From: JABDOU01 sp041609995
Lineage (GTDB): Bacteria > Actinomycetota > Acidimicrobiia > Spongiisociales > SHLN01
Direction: 5' to 3'
Assembly (NCBI GenBank): GCA_041609995.1
Contig: JBFIPU010000045.1
Location: 1 to 19,179, forward strand
Length of the DNA: 19,179 nt
The position numbers were made by a program, and so were the translations under genes. Under the pieces are notes generated by a model, which did no database searches, had not been told where the DNA came from, and saw nothing but the letters and a program-made list of their open reading frames with translations. Positions within the stretch are counted from its first letter, which is position 1. Each line of letters begins with the position of its first letter. This document shows, piece after piece, positions 1 through 7,822 of the stretch.

Positions 1-263
1 ATACCCACGCCGACGTCGGGAGCGGGATCGGTGTCGTGCACAACGCCTTCATGTTCGACCTGCCGGAGAAGACGGTGGTCTATGCACCGTTCCATCCCTT
101 CCCCCGCTCGCTCTTGAGCGGCGAGATCCACATGTCGCCCAAGCCCCCCTGGTTCGTGACCCACGGCAACGCCCACAAGGCCGGCAAACGCCTCACCCGG
201 TTCGCGGCCAACCCCGGCTGGGTTCATCTGCCGGGGATATTCGCAGCCGCCCTCCGGAATTGA
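1..263 (+). CDS. aldehyde dehydrogenase family protein, C-terminal fragment
   Basis: The open frame enters from the left edge (first whole codon at 3) and stops with TGA at 261-263, leaving 86 residues. The fragment carries GIGVVHNAFMFD, then PEKTVVYAPFHPFPRS, then KPPWFVTHGNAHKAGKRLTRF and a closing LPGIFAAALRN. From memory this closely resembles the long C-terminal extension of mycobacterial-type aldehyde dehydrogenases that ends in a KPPWFVT...LPxIFxxALR pattern. The catalytic Cys/Glu region would lie upstream of the window, so activity cannot be judged. Such enzymes oxidise aldehydes to acids with NAD(P). Only 27 bp separate it from the next gene on the same strand, so co-transcription is possible. 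The family call rests on the tail alone. Confidence 0.6.
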   Translation, partial: THADVGSGIGVVHNAFMFDLPEKTVVYAPFHPFPRSLLSGEIHMSPKPPWFVTHGNAHKAGKRLTRFAANPGWVHLPGIFAAALRN

Positions 264-290
264 CCGATCGCCGTTCCGGGACCTAGCCCT

Positions 291-1400
291 ATGGGCGACG
301 GACCGTTCCTTCTCAAGGACTTCTTCAACCCCGACACCATCGGAATCGTGGCCGACGCGATCGCTGAAGCCCACCCGGAGTTCGACCGCCGCCGTTTCCT
401 ACAGGCGATCTTCGACGAGTCGTGGCAGGATCGAGAGCTCAAACAGCGTATGCGGCACGCCGCCACCGTGCTGCGGGATTTCCTTCCAGACGATTACGAG
501 GAAGCTCTCGAAATCGTGCGCAGGGCCTCGCCCGCAACGGAATCGGCCGGGTTCGCTGCCATGGTGCTCTCGGACTTCGTCGAAGCGTTCGGGATCCACC
601 ACCTCGAGCACTCGTTGGCTGCACTCCGCAACCTCACCAAGGTCGTGTCGGCCGAATTCGCCGTGCGGCCGTTTTTGGACCGCTATCCCGAAGAAACGTT
701 GGCGTGTTTGCGAGGTTGGGCCAACGACACCGATTGGCGGGTGCGTCGCCTGGCCAGCGAGGGAAGTCGTCCGCGCCTCCCGTGGGGAATGGCGTTGAAA
801 CGGCTCCAGGCCGATCCCTCCCCCGTCATTCCGATCCTGGCGGCCCTGCGGCATGACGAGTCTGCAGACGTTCGGCGCAGCGTTGCCAACAGCCTCAACG
901 ACATCTCGAAAGACCATCAGGACCTGGTGGTCGACCTGCTCACCGAATGGCAGGACGGCACCCAGTCGATCAGCGAGATCACCAAGCACGCGCTTCGCAC
1001 CCTCCTCAAGCAGGGACACCCGCGAGCACTGGACCTGCTCGGCTATCAACCCGGCGCCGACGTCGTCATCGAAGACCTGGCGATCGAACCCGATCCGGTG
1101 GCGATCGGTCAGAAGACCACGGTGACGTTCCGGGTGCGCAGCACGGGAACCACCGCTCAGCCCATCATGGTCGACGGCGTGGTGACGTACGCCCGGCCGA
1201 AAGGCACGGCCTCCAAAGTGTTCAAGTGGAAGACTTTGGAGCTTGCTCCCGGCGAAGCCGTTCTTGTCCGACGCTCGCTCAGCCTCCAACAGATGTCAAC
1301 CCGCCGCATTCATCCCGGCCGACATTCGGTGGAGATCCAGGTGAACGGAGCCCGCCTTGCCAGAGCAACGTTCTCGGTCGAAGACCCAATATCACCCTGA
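291..1400 (+). CDS. alkC: AlkC-like DNA alkylation repair protein with C-terminal Ig-like domain
   Basis: The protein has 369 residues. Residues about 1-250 are alpha-helical HEAT-like repeats of the AlkC/AlkD DNA glycosylase superfamily. The clearest signature is LASEGSRPRLPWG at 154-166, preceded by NDTDWRVRR. A second HEAT-like stretch is HDESADVRRSVANSLNDISK (188-207). Residues about 258-362 are beta-rich and Ig-like (TVTFRVRSTG near 277-286, HSVEIQVNG near 345-353). This matches the AlkC-alpha layout, in which the Ig-like domain contributes to DNA engagement. Family members remove cationic alkylated bases such as 3-methyladenine and 3-methylcytosine without base flipping. The ATG at 291 has only a weak purine stretch (CGGGA) upstream. 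It lies 27 bp after an ALDH-like gene; the following SRPBCC gene has no obvious repair link. Confidence 0.85.
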   Translation: MGDGPFLLKDFFNPDTIGIVADAIAEAHPEFDRRRFLQAIFDESWQDRELKQRMRHAATVLRDFLPDDYEEALEIVRRASPATESAGFAAMVLSDFVEAFGIHHLEHSLAALRNLTKVVSAEFAVRPFLDRYPEETLACLRGWANDTDWRVRRLASEGSRPRLPWGMALKRLQADPSPVIPILAALRHDESADVRRSVANSLNDISKDHQDLVVDLLTEWQDGTQSISEITKHALRTLLKQGHPRALDLLGYQPGADVVIEDLAIEPDPVAIGQKTTVTFRVRSTGTTAQPIMVDGVVTYARPKGTASKVFKWKTLELAPGEAVLVRRSLSLQQMSTRRIHPGRHSVEIQVNGARLARATFSVEDPISP

Positions 1401-1471
1401 CCTTCGAGGTTTGCCGGCCACCGCCGACGGGTAACTGGGTCCCGAACCCAACCCACATAGAGGAGCTCATC

Positions 1472-1936
1472 ATGGCCAGCATCACCGAATCGGTAGACGT
1501 CGACGTGGACGTGCGAACCGCCTACAACCAGTGGACGCAGTTCGAGATGTTCCCAGCCTTCATGGAGGGGGTCGAGTATGTCCGTCAGGTCGATGACACC
1601 CACAACGAGTGGAAGGTCGACATCGGCGGTGTCGAGCGAGCGTTCACCACGGTCATCACCGAACAGGAGCCGGACATGCGGATCGCCTGGACCACGGTCG
1701 AAGGCCCATCGCACGAGGGCGTCGTGACCGTCCACCGGCTCGACGACGACAAATGCCGGGTCACGCTGCAGATGAACTACGACCCGGAAGGATTCGTCGA
1801 AACGCTCGGTGATGCGTTCGGAATCGTCGAAGCCCGAGTTCGGGGAGACCTCGAGCGATTCAAAAAGTTCATCGAGGAGCTGGGCGAGCCCACCGGCGGC
1901 TGGCGCGGCCGGGTGGAGCAGTCTGCAACCGACTGA
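1472..1936 (+). CDS. SRPBCC (START/Bet v 1-like) family protein, cyclase/dehydrase type
   Basis: This is a 154-residue cytosolic protein. The start is the ATG at 1472, preceded by AGAGGAG at 1459-1465 with a six-base spacer. The frame is open farther upstream, but that part overlaps alkC and has no homology signal. The N-terminus ITESVDVDVDVRTAYNQWTQ is the usual opening of the polyketide-cyclase/dehydrase branch of SRPBCC, followed by FPAFMEGVEYVRQ, a beta-rich centre, and a C-terminal helix VRGDLERFKKFIEELG. The fold forms a hydrophobic ligand pocket; the ligand cannot be read from the sequence. These small proteins are common as stand-alone genes in actinobacteria and are usually of unknown role. 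It is separated from alkC by 71 bp and could have its own promoter. Confidence 0.85.
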   Translation: MASITESVDVDVDVRTAYNQWTQFEMFPAFMEGVEYVRQVDDTHNEWKVDIGGVERAFTTVITEQEPDMRIAWTTVEGPSHEGVVTVHRLDDDKCRVTLQMNYDPEGFVETLGDAFGIVEARVRGDLERFKKFIEELGEPTGGWRGRVEQSATD

Positions 1937-2138
1937 CGGCAAACCACACAACCCACCTACGCCAGCGCGCTTGCTTGGTCGGAGGAGGTCCGTCCCCTGA
2001 ATCGCAGAGGCCCGGCCGCAGGCGACTGCGTGCCACGAGGCTCTTGGTGTCTGCACAAACGCAGCCACACATCATCAAGCACTCGGGATGTGGGAGAGCC
2101 GGCCGTTCCTCAGGAACCAACGTCACCCGACATGGGGG
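1937..2138. other. intergenic spacer, no gene seen
   Basis: This stretch lies between two convergent genes. No convincing small ORF with a ribosome binding site was found on either strand. It holds a short hairpin candidate (CGCAG/CTGCG, in the 2017-2032 area) and a 13-base odd palindrome GTTCCTCAGGAAC at 2105-2117. Neither is followed by a T-run, so terminator function for the two flanking genes is possible but unsupported. Confidence 0.5.
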
Positions 2139-2681
2139 TCAGGGGACGTAAGGCACGAAGTAGTTGTTGATGAACTCGGTATCGACCCCCGGCGTTACCG
2201 AATGGGCCAAGTCCGGCCGCGGTCCGCCATCGAGCGTGAAGCTGGTACGTGCGTGGTGACGAAGCCACACCACCTTCGAGGGATGCTCTTCTCCGCCGTC
2301 GACGGAAACCAACTCGTGGTAGTGCACATATCCGCGCGAAGCGTATCGCTCCGCCTTTTCGTCTGACCACGTGTCAATCACCCCGTGCACCACGTAGAGC
2401 AGCTCGCCATCTGGAGCGTCGGATGCCCACCACTGCGGTGCACCGAATGGACCGGTGTTGTAGTGCTTGCCCACCAGCCGGCCGTTGCCAGCCACAACCC
2501 ACGAGTGACCGGGAATGTCGACCGAACCTCCTGGGCCATCCGGCGCACCGGCCAGGTAGTAGTCCGCACCGTCGACGTCGATCACCACCCCTCGCTCGAA
2601 TCCGGCTGCGGCGACGGGGCCCGCCGCGAGGCTCGCCATGAGCAGTGAAAGTAGAGCCGACATGAGCAAGATCCGTCGCAT
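2139..2681 (-). CDS. secreted protein of unknown function, His/Trp-rich
   Basis: The protein has 180 residues. The ATG at 2681-2679 is preceded on the minus strand by GGGAGGG with a three-base gap, a good but close ribosome binding site. Residues 1-26 form a Sec signal peptide: MRR, a hydrophobic core (ILLMSALLSLLMASLAA) and an AAA cleavage site near 24-26. The mature part has no transmembrane segment. Conserved-looking blocks are IPGHSWVVAGNGRLVGKHYN (57-76), PQWWASDAPDGELLYVVHG (82-100), YVHYHELV (118-125), VVWLRHHARTSFTLDGGP (137-154) and VTPGVDTEF (162-170). The recurring histidines (GHSW, GKHY, VHG, VHYHE, RHH) could bind metal, but this is inference. It resembles hypothetical exported proteins I recall from diverse bacteria; no function is known to me. 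It is divergent from a second secreted protein. Confidence 0.75.
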   Translation of the reverse strand: MRRILLMSALLSLLMASLAAGPVAAAGFERGVVIDVDGADYYLAGAPDGPGGSVDIPGHSWVVAGNGRLVGKHYNTGPFGAPQWWASDAPDGELLYVVHGVIDTWSDEKAERYASRGYVHYHELVSVDGGEEHPSKVVWLRHHARTSFTLDGGPRPDLAHSVTPGVDTEFINNYFVPYVP

Positions 2682-2861
2682 TGTCCCTCCCTGGTCTACT
2701 GAACAGATTTGGGCAGCCTATTGCCCTCGAGTTTCCTAAGCCGAATCCACGACGAGCGCTCGATCGGAATGCGGCGCCCTACGGAGAGTCAATGCGAGTT
2801 CACTGATCGGGTTGGGCCCTTTTGGGTCGCTCGGCCCACGGAAGGCCACGGAGAGTGGTCA

Positions 2862-2867
2862 TACGGT
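2862..2867 (+). promoter_or_regulatory. candidate -10 element for the small secreted protein
   Basis: TACGGT fits the actinobacterial TANNNT -10 pattern and lies about 33 nt upstream of the AAGGAG ribosome binding site at 2895-2900. No convincing -35 was seen, so this is suggestive only. Confidence 0.3.
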
Positions 2868-2906
2868 GATGGTAAGAGCGACACATCCACTAAGAAGGAG
2901 ACCAAG

Positions 2907-3218
2907 ATGCGGACCCGCTTCACCTTGCTGCTGGCCTTGAGCCTCGTTGCCGGAACGGTTCTGGCCCCGGCGGCCATGGCCAAGGAGTCCAACCAAGCCG
3001 ACTACTGGGAGCGAGACGGCTGGGAGTGCACCAAGATCGACAAAAGCATGGGCTCGACGTGGACCCCTCAGCAGGACTACGCGCTGGTGGTCCTCAAGTC
3101 CTCGGGCGACAATTTCGAGTTCCTCAATGCCTCTGCATGGAAGACGATTGGCACAACCGGCAAGGACATCAGCCACATCATCGTGTGCGGCGCCGGCGGG
3201 TACGTCGAGAACCCGTAA
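2907..3218 (+). CDS. small secreted protein with two cysteines, unknown function
   Basis: The protein has 103 residues from the ATG at 2907, chosen because AAGGAG (2895-2900) sits six bases upstream and a signal peptide begins exactly there; the open frame continues further 5' but without protein-like sequence. Residues 1-25 form a Sec signal (MRTRFTLLLALSLVAGTVLA, then PAAMA as cleavage site). The mature 78 residues contain two cysteines, C41 (GWECTKID) and C94 (HIIVCGAG), likely to form a disulfide outside the membrane. The pattern CTKI, then YALVVLKSSG, then GKDISHIIVCGAGGY resembles small beta-sandwich domains found in exported actinobacterial proteins whose last strand reads KDISHxxxC. 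It is divergent from the other secreted protein and is followed by a strong hairpin. Confidence 0.75.
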   Translation: MRTRFTLLLALSLVAGTVLAPAAMAKESNQADYWERDGWECTKIDKSMGSTWTPQQDYALVVLKSSGDNFEFLNASAWKTIGTTGKDISHIIVCGAGGYVENP

Positions 3219-3235
3219 TTCGGCACAACGATGCC

Positions 3236-3266
3236 AAGAGGGGCGGGCCCATCACCCGCCCCTCTT
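3236..3266 (+). terminator. perfect 12-bp stem-loop, probable terminator
   Basis: AAGAGGGGCGGG (3236-3247) pairs perfectly with CCCGCCCCTCTT (3255-3266) around a seven-base loop CCCATCA. It begins 18 bases after the stop codon of the small secreted protein. There is no T-run after the stem, as is common for GC-rich actinobacterial terminators. It would isolate that gene from the hydrolase/cyclase fusion downstream. Confidence 0.75.
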
Positions 3267-3352
3267 GCGCGTCCACGAGTCGTTGGCACGGCGCCCCTCA
3301 CGCCCTCCCCCGCCGCCAGGCGATAGTGTGGTCGTGACGTTTTGGGGGCCGC

Positions 3353-4789
3353 ATGGTCGACGTTCCACAAATCCGATACGCCCGAAGCGGGGACATCAAC
3401 ATCGCGTACCAGGCGTTCGGCGACGGGCCGATAGACCTGGTCGTGACCCCTGGCTTCACGTCGCACCTCGACCTGCAATGGACGTTGCCGACATTCGATC
3501 ACTTCGCCGCCGAGCTCAGCTCGTTTGCCCGAGTCATCATCTTCGACAAGCGGGGCACCGGGCTGTCCGATCCCACCCCGGGAGCAGTGGCGTTCGAGAC
3601 CCGGATCGACGACATCGAGGCCGTGATGGACGCCACCGGATCCCAAACGGCGGCCCTGTTCGGGATCTCCGAGGGCGGTCCATTGAGTGCCCTTTACGCC
3701 GCCACCCACCCCGAACGCGTCAGCCACCTGATCCTCTACGGCACCTTTGCTCGCGGGTCGCAACTGCCGCCCGAACAACTCGCCGCCTTCGAGGACGCCG
3801 TCGACCACTGGGGCGAAGGGCGCACGGCCGCCCTGTTTTCGGCGAAGGAAGGTTCCACCGGTCTGCGGCGGCGACTGGCCGGCATGTTCGAGCGGGCTTC
3901 GGCCAGCCCCGGCATGGCGCAGGCTTTGATCGAGTCGATCAAGCGCCTCGATGTAACAGCAGCCCTGGAGGCGTTGTCGATGCCGACGCTGGTATTGCGG
4001 CGGGATGAGGATCCATTCGCCTCCAAGCTCTGGAGCGAGGAGATGGCCAAGCGCATCCCGAACGCGCAGCTGGTGTCGATCGCCGGATCCGAACACCTGC
4101 CGTGGTTCGGGGACGTGACGGCTCTGGTCGACGAGGTGGAGCAGTTCGTGCTCGGGCACAAGACCACGCATTCCATTGGTCGGAGTCTCGCCAGCATCTT
4201 GTTCACCGATATCGTCGATTCCACCAAGCACGCCGCTCGCCTCGGCGACCGCTCCTGGCACGAGCTGCTCGAACGCCACAACCACGCCGTCCGGCGCGAG
4301 ATCACGGCATTCCGGGGCCGCGAGGTCAAGACGACCGGAGACGGCTTCATGGCTACCTTCGACGTTCCCGCCCGCGCCATCAACGCGGCCCGAACGATGA
4401 TCGACGTGGTGGGCGACCTCGGTATCAAGATCCGGGCCGGGGTCCACACCGGCGAGGTCGAGATGTTCGAAGACGGAGACGTGGGCGGCATGGCGGTCCA
4501 CATCGCTGCGCGGATCGGGGCCATGGCCGGGGCCGACGAGGTGCTGGTATCGAATACGGTGAGGGAGCTGGTGGTGGGGAGTGGGATCGACTTCAGCCCG
4601 GCGGGGGTCCATCAGCTGAAAGGGGTTCCGGGCGAGTGGCGCCTGTTCCATGTTGGCGCTGACGTCCCCGACTCGAAGGTGAACACCGACCAAGCCCGTC
4701 ATCTGCGTCCCGCCGATCGAGTCTCGCTCTTTCTCGCCCGGCGAGCGCCCAAGGTCATTCAGAGCCTGGCGGCGGCCGGTTCCAACTGA
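3353..4789 (+). CDS. alpha/beta-hydrolase and class III adenylate/guanylate cyclase fusion
   Basis: The protein has 478 residues. Residues about 1-270 are an alpha/beta-hydrolase: oxyanion-region PGF at 33-35, DKRGTGLSD at 65-73, nucleophile Ser106 in GISEG, and a likely catalytic His248 in GSEHLPW. Residues about 277-435 are a class III nucleotide cyclase: metal-binding D286 in FTDIVDST and D330 in KTTGDGF, substrate-specifying K326 upstream of D330, HTGEVE (365-370) and AVHIAARI (381-388) with the transition-state arginine R387. The position usually held by Asn in that last motif is His383, a variant I recall in many hydrolase- and ATPase-linked cyclases of this group. The product is probably cAMP, and the hydrolase may sense a small ligand, but both are inference. 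No membrane segment is present. A gggggcc stretch precedes the ATG. Confidence 0.9.
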   Translation: MVDVPQIRYARSGDINIAYQAFGDGPIDLVVTPGFTSHLDLQWTLPTFDHFAAELSSFARVIIFDKRGTGLSDPTPGAVAFETRIDDIEAVMDATGSQTAALFGISEGGPLSALYAATHPERVSHLILYGTFARGSQLPPEQLAAFEDAVDHWGEGRTAALFSAKEGSTGLRRRLAGMFERASASPGMAQALIESIKRLDVTAALEALSMPTLVLRRDEDPFASKLWSEEMAKRIPNAQLVSIAGSEHLPWFGDVTALVDEVEQFVLGHKTTHSIGRSLASILFTDIVDSTKHAARLGDRSWHELLERHNHAVRREITAFRGREVKTTGDGFMATFDVPARAINAARTMIDVVGDLGIKIRAGVHTGEVEMFEDGDVGGMAVHIAARIGAMAGADEVLVSNTVRELVVGSGIDFSPAGVHQLKGVPGEWRLFHVGADVPDSKVNTDQARHLRPADRVSLFLARRAPKVIQSLAAAGSN

Positions 4790-4800
4790 GTCGACGCGTT

Positions 4801-4839
4801 TTGCTCTCCCGCCCTCCCAGCCTGTCAATATGGGAGCAA
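4801..4839 (+). promoter_or_regulatory. imperfect inverted repeat in the tryptophanase leader
   Basis: TTGCTC (4801-4806) pairs with GAGCAA (4834-4839), and the stem can extend inward through CC/GG with a small bulge. It lies between the cyclase stop and the tryptophanase ribosome binding site. It may terminate the upstream transcript or act in the tnaA leader. No TnaC-like leader peptide with a key Trp codon was seen. Confidence 0.3.
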
Positions 4840-4855
4840 GCGACCGGAGGATCTC

Positions 4856-6232
4856 GTGCCCTACAGAACGATCATCGAGCCGTTTCGGATTCACAGCGTC
4901 GAGGCCATCGACCTTCCTGATCGAGAACAGCGCGAGGCCGCATTGCGACGGGCCGGCTACAACCTGTTCGGTTTGCACGCCGACGAGGTGATCATCGACT
5001 TGCTCACCGATTCGGGCACCGGGGCCATGTCGGCTCAGCAATGGGCGGGCATGATGGTGGGCGACGAGTCTTATGCCGGTAGCCGCTCGTACTACCGGTT
5101 CCGCGACGTGATCAAGGACCTCACCGGGTTTGCCGAGGTCATTCCCACCCACCAGGGTCGAGCAGCAGAAAAAATACTCTTCACGACGGTCGTTGAACCG
5201 GGCGATGTCGTTCCCAACAACACCCATTTCGATACCACCCGGGCCAATGTTGAGTACCGCCAGGCTGAAGCCCGGGACCTCGTGACTCTTGAGGCCAGAG
5301 ATCCGGCCGCCGAGCTTCCGTTCAAAGGAAACATGGATGTCGACGCGTTGCGGGCCACGATCGAAGAGGTCGGTCCCGAGCGGTTACCGCTCGTCATGGT
5401 GACGGTGACCAACAACTCGGGTGGGGGCCAGCCGGTCTCGATGGCGAATCTTCGCGCTGTGCGGGCGCAGTGCGATGAGTACGGGTTGCCGCTGTTCCTC
5501 GATGCATGCCGGTTCGCCGAGAACGCCTGGTTCATCAAGCAGCGGGAAGAGGGATATGCCGACCGGACACCCAAAGAGATAGCTCGCGAAATGTTTTCGC
5601 TAGCCGATGGCGCCACGATGTCCGCCAAGAAGGACGGGCTGTCGAACATCGGCGGATTCTTGGCGATGAACGACCACGAGCTGGCCCAGCAGTGCCGGAA
5701 TCTGTTGATTCTCACCGAGGGCTTCCCCACCTATGGCGGGCTGGCCGGATACGACCTGGAGGCCATCGCCCAGGGGTTGACCGAGGTGGTGGAAGAGGAC
5801 TACCTGAGGTACCGCATCCGCTCGACCGCCTACCTGGCGGACAAAGTGAGCGATGCCGGTGTACCCATCGTCCGCCCGCCGGGCGGTCACGCCGTCTACC
5901 TGGACGCCAAGAGCTTCCTCCCCCACATCCCGCCCGAGCATTATCCGGCGCAGTCACTGGCGATCGAGCTCTACCTTGAAGGGGGGGTGCGTGGAGTCGA
6001 GATCGGCTCGGTGATGTTCGGGCGACCGCAGGAGGACGGCCGCGAGTTGCCGGCAGCCATGGAACTGGTCCGGCTGGCGGTCCCCCGCCGCACATACACC
6101 CAGTCTCACATCGACTACGTCGGGGAGGTGGTGATTGCGGTCGCCGAACGGGCCGACCAACTGGCGGGCTACCGGATCATCGAGCAGGCCCCCTGGCTGC
6201 GACACTTCACGGCCGTGTTCGAGCCGCGCTGA
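4856..6232 (+). CDS. tnaA: tryptophanase (L-tryptophan indole-lyase)
   Basis: The protein has 458 residues from a GTG start, with GGAGG at 4846-4850 five bases upstream. It is a PLP-dependent beta-eliminating lyase that converts tryptophan to indole, pyruvate and ammonia. Family blocks run in order: EPFRI (8-12), IDLLTDSGTGAMS (47-59), GDESYAGSRSYY (69-80), IPTHQGR (96-102), GGQPVSMANLRAVR (190-203), and MSAKKDGL with the probable PLP lysine K259 (255-262). Much of the body resembles tyrosine phenol-lyase (QWAGMM, NIGGFLAMND, GGHAV). The substrate-specifying positions are those of tryptophanase: Asp126 in FDTT where TPL has Thr, VEIGS (381-385) where TPL has an Arg, and His450 in LRHFTA where TPL has Phe. 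No transporter lies next to it. Confidence 0.9.
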   Translation: MPYRTIIEPFRIHSVEAIDLPDREQREAALRRAGYNLFGLHADEVIIDLLTDSGTGAMSAQQWAGMMVGDESYAGSRSYYRFRDVIKDLTGFAEVIPTHQGRAAEKILFTTVVEPGDVVPNNTHFDTTRANVEYRQAEARDLVTLEARDPAAELPFKGNMDVDALRATIEEVGPERLPLVMVTVTNNSGGGQPVSMANLRAVRAQCDEYGLPLFLDACRFAENAWFIKQREEGYADRTPKEIAREMFSLADGATMSAKKDGLSNIGGFLAMNDHELAQQCRNLLILTEGFPTYGGLAGYDLEAIAQGLTEVVEEDYLRYRIRSTAYLADKVSDAGVPIVRPPGGHAVYLDAKSFLPHIPPEHYPAQSLAIELYLEGGVRGVEIGSVMFGRPQEDGRELPAAMELVRLAVPRRTYTQSHIDYVGEVVIAVAERADQLAGYRIIEQAPWLRHFTAVFEPR

Positions 6233-6235
6233 CGG

Positions 6236-7822
6236 TCAGCCGACCTCGAGCCAGCGAAACTCCCGGGGAGCGAGGTGAAAAGGGCCGCGGACGCTTTCAC
6301 CACTGCGGATGTCGGTCAGCGTCTCATCCGATACAACGGGGACCTCGACAGTCGAGGCAACATCTGACACGTTGGCGAGGACGAGTATCTCCGACTCGTC
6401 GCCCGAACGGAGGTAGGCGAGGATGGCCGGATCCGTGGTCTCCACCAACTCGAAGGAACCCATACCAAAGACCGGATATCGACGCCGGGTTTCGAGCAAT
6501 CCACGCACCCAGTGCAGCAGCGATGCGGGATCCCGCCGCTGATCGTGCACATTGACCTCTTCTTGGTCGTAGCGGGGGTCGGCAACGATGGGCAGGTAGA
6601 ACGAATCCGCCGGAGCCTGGGAGAATCCGGCACCGGGGCCGGGCTTCCACTGCATCGGCGTGCGGACCCCGTCGCGATCGCGCAACAGGTAGGCATCACC
6701 CATCCCGATCTCGTCGCCGTAGTACAGGAACGGGGAGCCGGGCAGGGAAAGCAGGAGACCGTGCATCAGTTCGATCTGTCTCCGATCACCTCCGAGCAGG
6801 GGGGCCAGGCGGCGGCGGATCCCCAGGTTCTTCCTCATGGCCGGATCCGGGGCGTACTGCTCGTACATGAATTGCCGATCTTCCTCCGTCACCATCTCCA
6901 ACGTCAGTTCGTCGTGATTGCGCAAGAAGATGGCCCATTGACAGTTGTCTGGAATCGGTGGCGTCGCCTCGAGGGCTTTGACGATGTCGCCCGCATGCCT
7001 GCGCCGCAACGCCATGTACAGCGGCGGCATCACCGGGAAGTGATAAGCCATGTGGCACTCGTCGCCATCGCCCAGGTAATCAACGACCTCGACTGGCGGC
7101 TGGTTGGCCTCGGCCAGCAGCATCCGGTCGTCGAACTCGGCGTCGACCACCGATCGCAGCTGCTTGAGGAAGGCATGGGTCTCGGGCAGGTTCTCGCAGT
7201 TGGTCCCGTCCCGCTCAAAGAGATATGGGATGGCGTCGAGCCGCAGCCCATCGAAACCGAGCGCCAGCCAGAAGCGCACGACATCGATCACCGCCTCTCT
7301 CACCTCGGGGTTGTCGAAGTTGAGGTCGGGTTGTTCGGCATAGAACCGGTGCCAGAAGTAGGCGCCGGCCACCGGATCCCAGGTCCAGTTCGAGTCGAGC
7401 GAGTCGATGAAGATCACCCTTGCCTCTGCATAACGATCGGAGGTGTCGCTCCATACGTACCAATCCCGTTTCTCCGACCCGGGCCGGCGGCTGTCTTGGA
7501 ACCAGGGGTGCTGATCGCTGGTGTGGTTCACGACGAGGTCGGCGATCACCCGCATCCCGCGGTCATGGGCCGCCTCGAGCAGCGCCTCGACGTCGGCCAG
7601 GGTGCCATATTCGGCGCGCACTCCCCGCAGGTCGCTGACGTCGTAGCCCCCATCGACCATGGGCGACGGATAGAAGGGCAGCAGCCACAGGCAGTCAACA
7701 CCGAGCCATTCCAGGTAGTCGAGCTTGGCGGTGACCCCGGCGAGATCCCCGATGCCATCGTCGTTGGTGTCGAAGAAGGCGTGCACGGGGATTTGGTAAA
7801 AGACGGCCGTTTTGTACCACAC
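6236..7822 (-). CDS. treS: trehalose synthase (maltose alpha-D-glucosyltransferase), GH13
   Basis: The protein has 528 residues from a GTG start at 7822-7820. It is a GH13 (TreS-like, subfamily 16) enzyme that interconverts maltose and trehalose in the cytosol. The opening WYKTAVFYQIPVHAFFD is diagnostic of TreS. The four GH13 regions are visible: DLVVNHTS (95-102), GLRLDAIPYL with nucleophile D196, LLAEANQ with acid/base E238, and RNHDEL with transition-state stabiliser D304. DGVRTPMQW (384-392) is a further conserved block, and a C-terminal beta domain closes at PREFRWLEVG. It lacks the fused maltokinase seen in some actinobacteria, and no maltokinase, glgE or otsAB gene is nearby. GAGGTGG lies just upstream of the GTG, but a TAGCGT -10-like element eight bases before the start suggests a nearly leaderless transcript. 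Confidence 0.9.
   Translation of the reverse strand: MWYKTAVFYQIPVHAFFDTNDDGIGDLAGVTAKLDYLEWLGVDCLWLLPFYPSPMVDGGYDVSDLRGVRAEYGTLADVEALLEAAHDRGMRVIADLVVNHTSDQHPWFQDSRRPGSEKRDWYVWSDTSDRYAEARVIFIDSLDSNWTWDPVAGAYFWHRFYAEQPDLNFDNPEVREAVIDVVRFWLALGFDGLRLDAIPYLFERDGTNCENLPETHAFLKQLRSVVDAEFDDRMLLAEANQPPVEVVDYLGDGDECHMAYHFPVMPPLYMALRRRHAGDIVKALEATPPIPDNCQWAIFLRNHDELTLEMVTEEDRQFMYEQYAPDPAMRKNLGIRRRLAPLLGGDRRQIELMHGLLLSLPGSPFLYYGDEIGMGDAYLLRDRDGVRTPMQWKPGPGAGFSQAPADSFYLPIVADPRYDQEEVNVHDQRRDPASLLHWVRGLLETRRRYPVFGMGSFELVETTDPAILAYLRSGDESEILVLANVSDVASTVEVPVVSDETLTDIRSGESVRGPFHLAPREFRWLEVG

Noticed and set aside
2105..2117. GTTCCTCAGGAAC as a LexA/SOS box near alkC
   Set aside because: The actinobacterial LexA box is GAAC-N4-GTTC; this is the opposite orientation with a five-base centre, and it lies downstream of the genes in a convergent spacer.
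4790..4855. A TnaC-like leader peptide controlling tnaA
   Set aside because: The gap is only 66 bases, with no start codon followed by a short frame containing Trp and Pro codons in the right order.
3077..5227. A 716-codon open frame on the minus strand across the cyclase fusion
   Set aside because: It is antisense to a protein with complete catalytic motifs and crosses gene boundaries; its translation is Arg/His/Gly/Asp-rich without domains. Such frames are expected in GC-rich codon usage.
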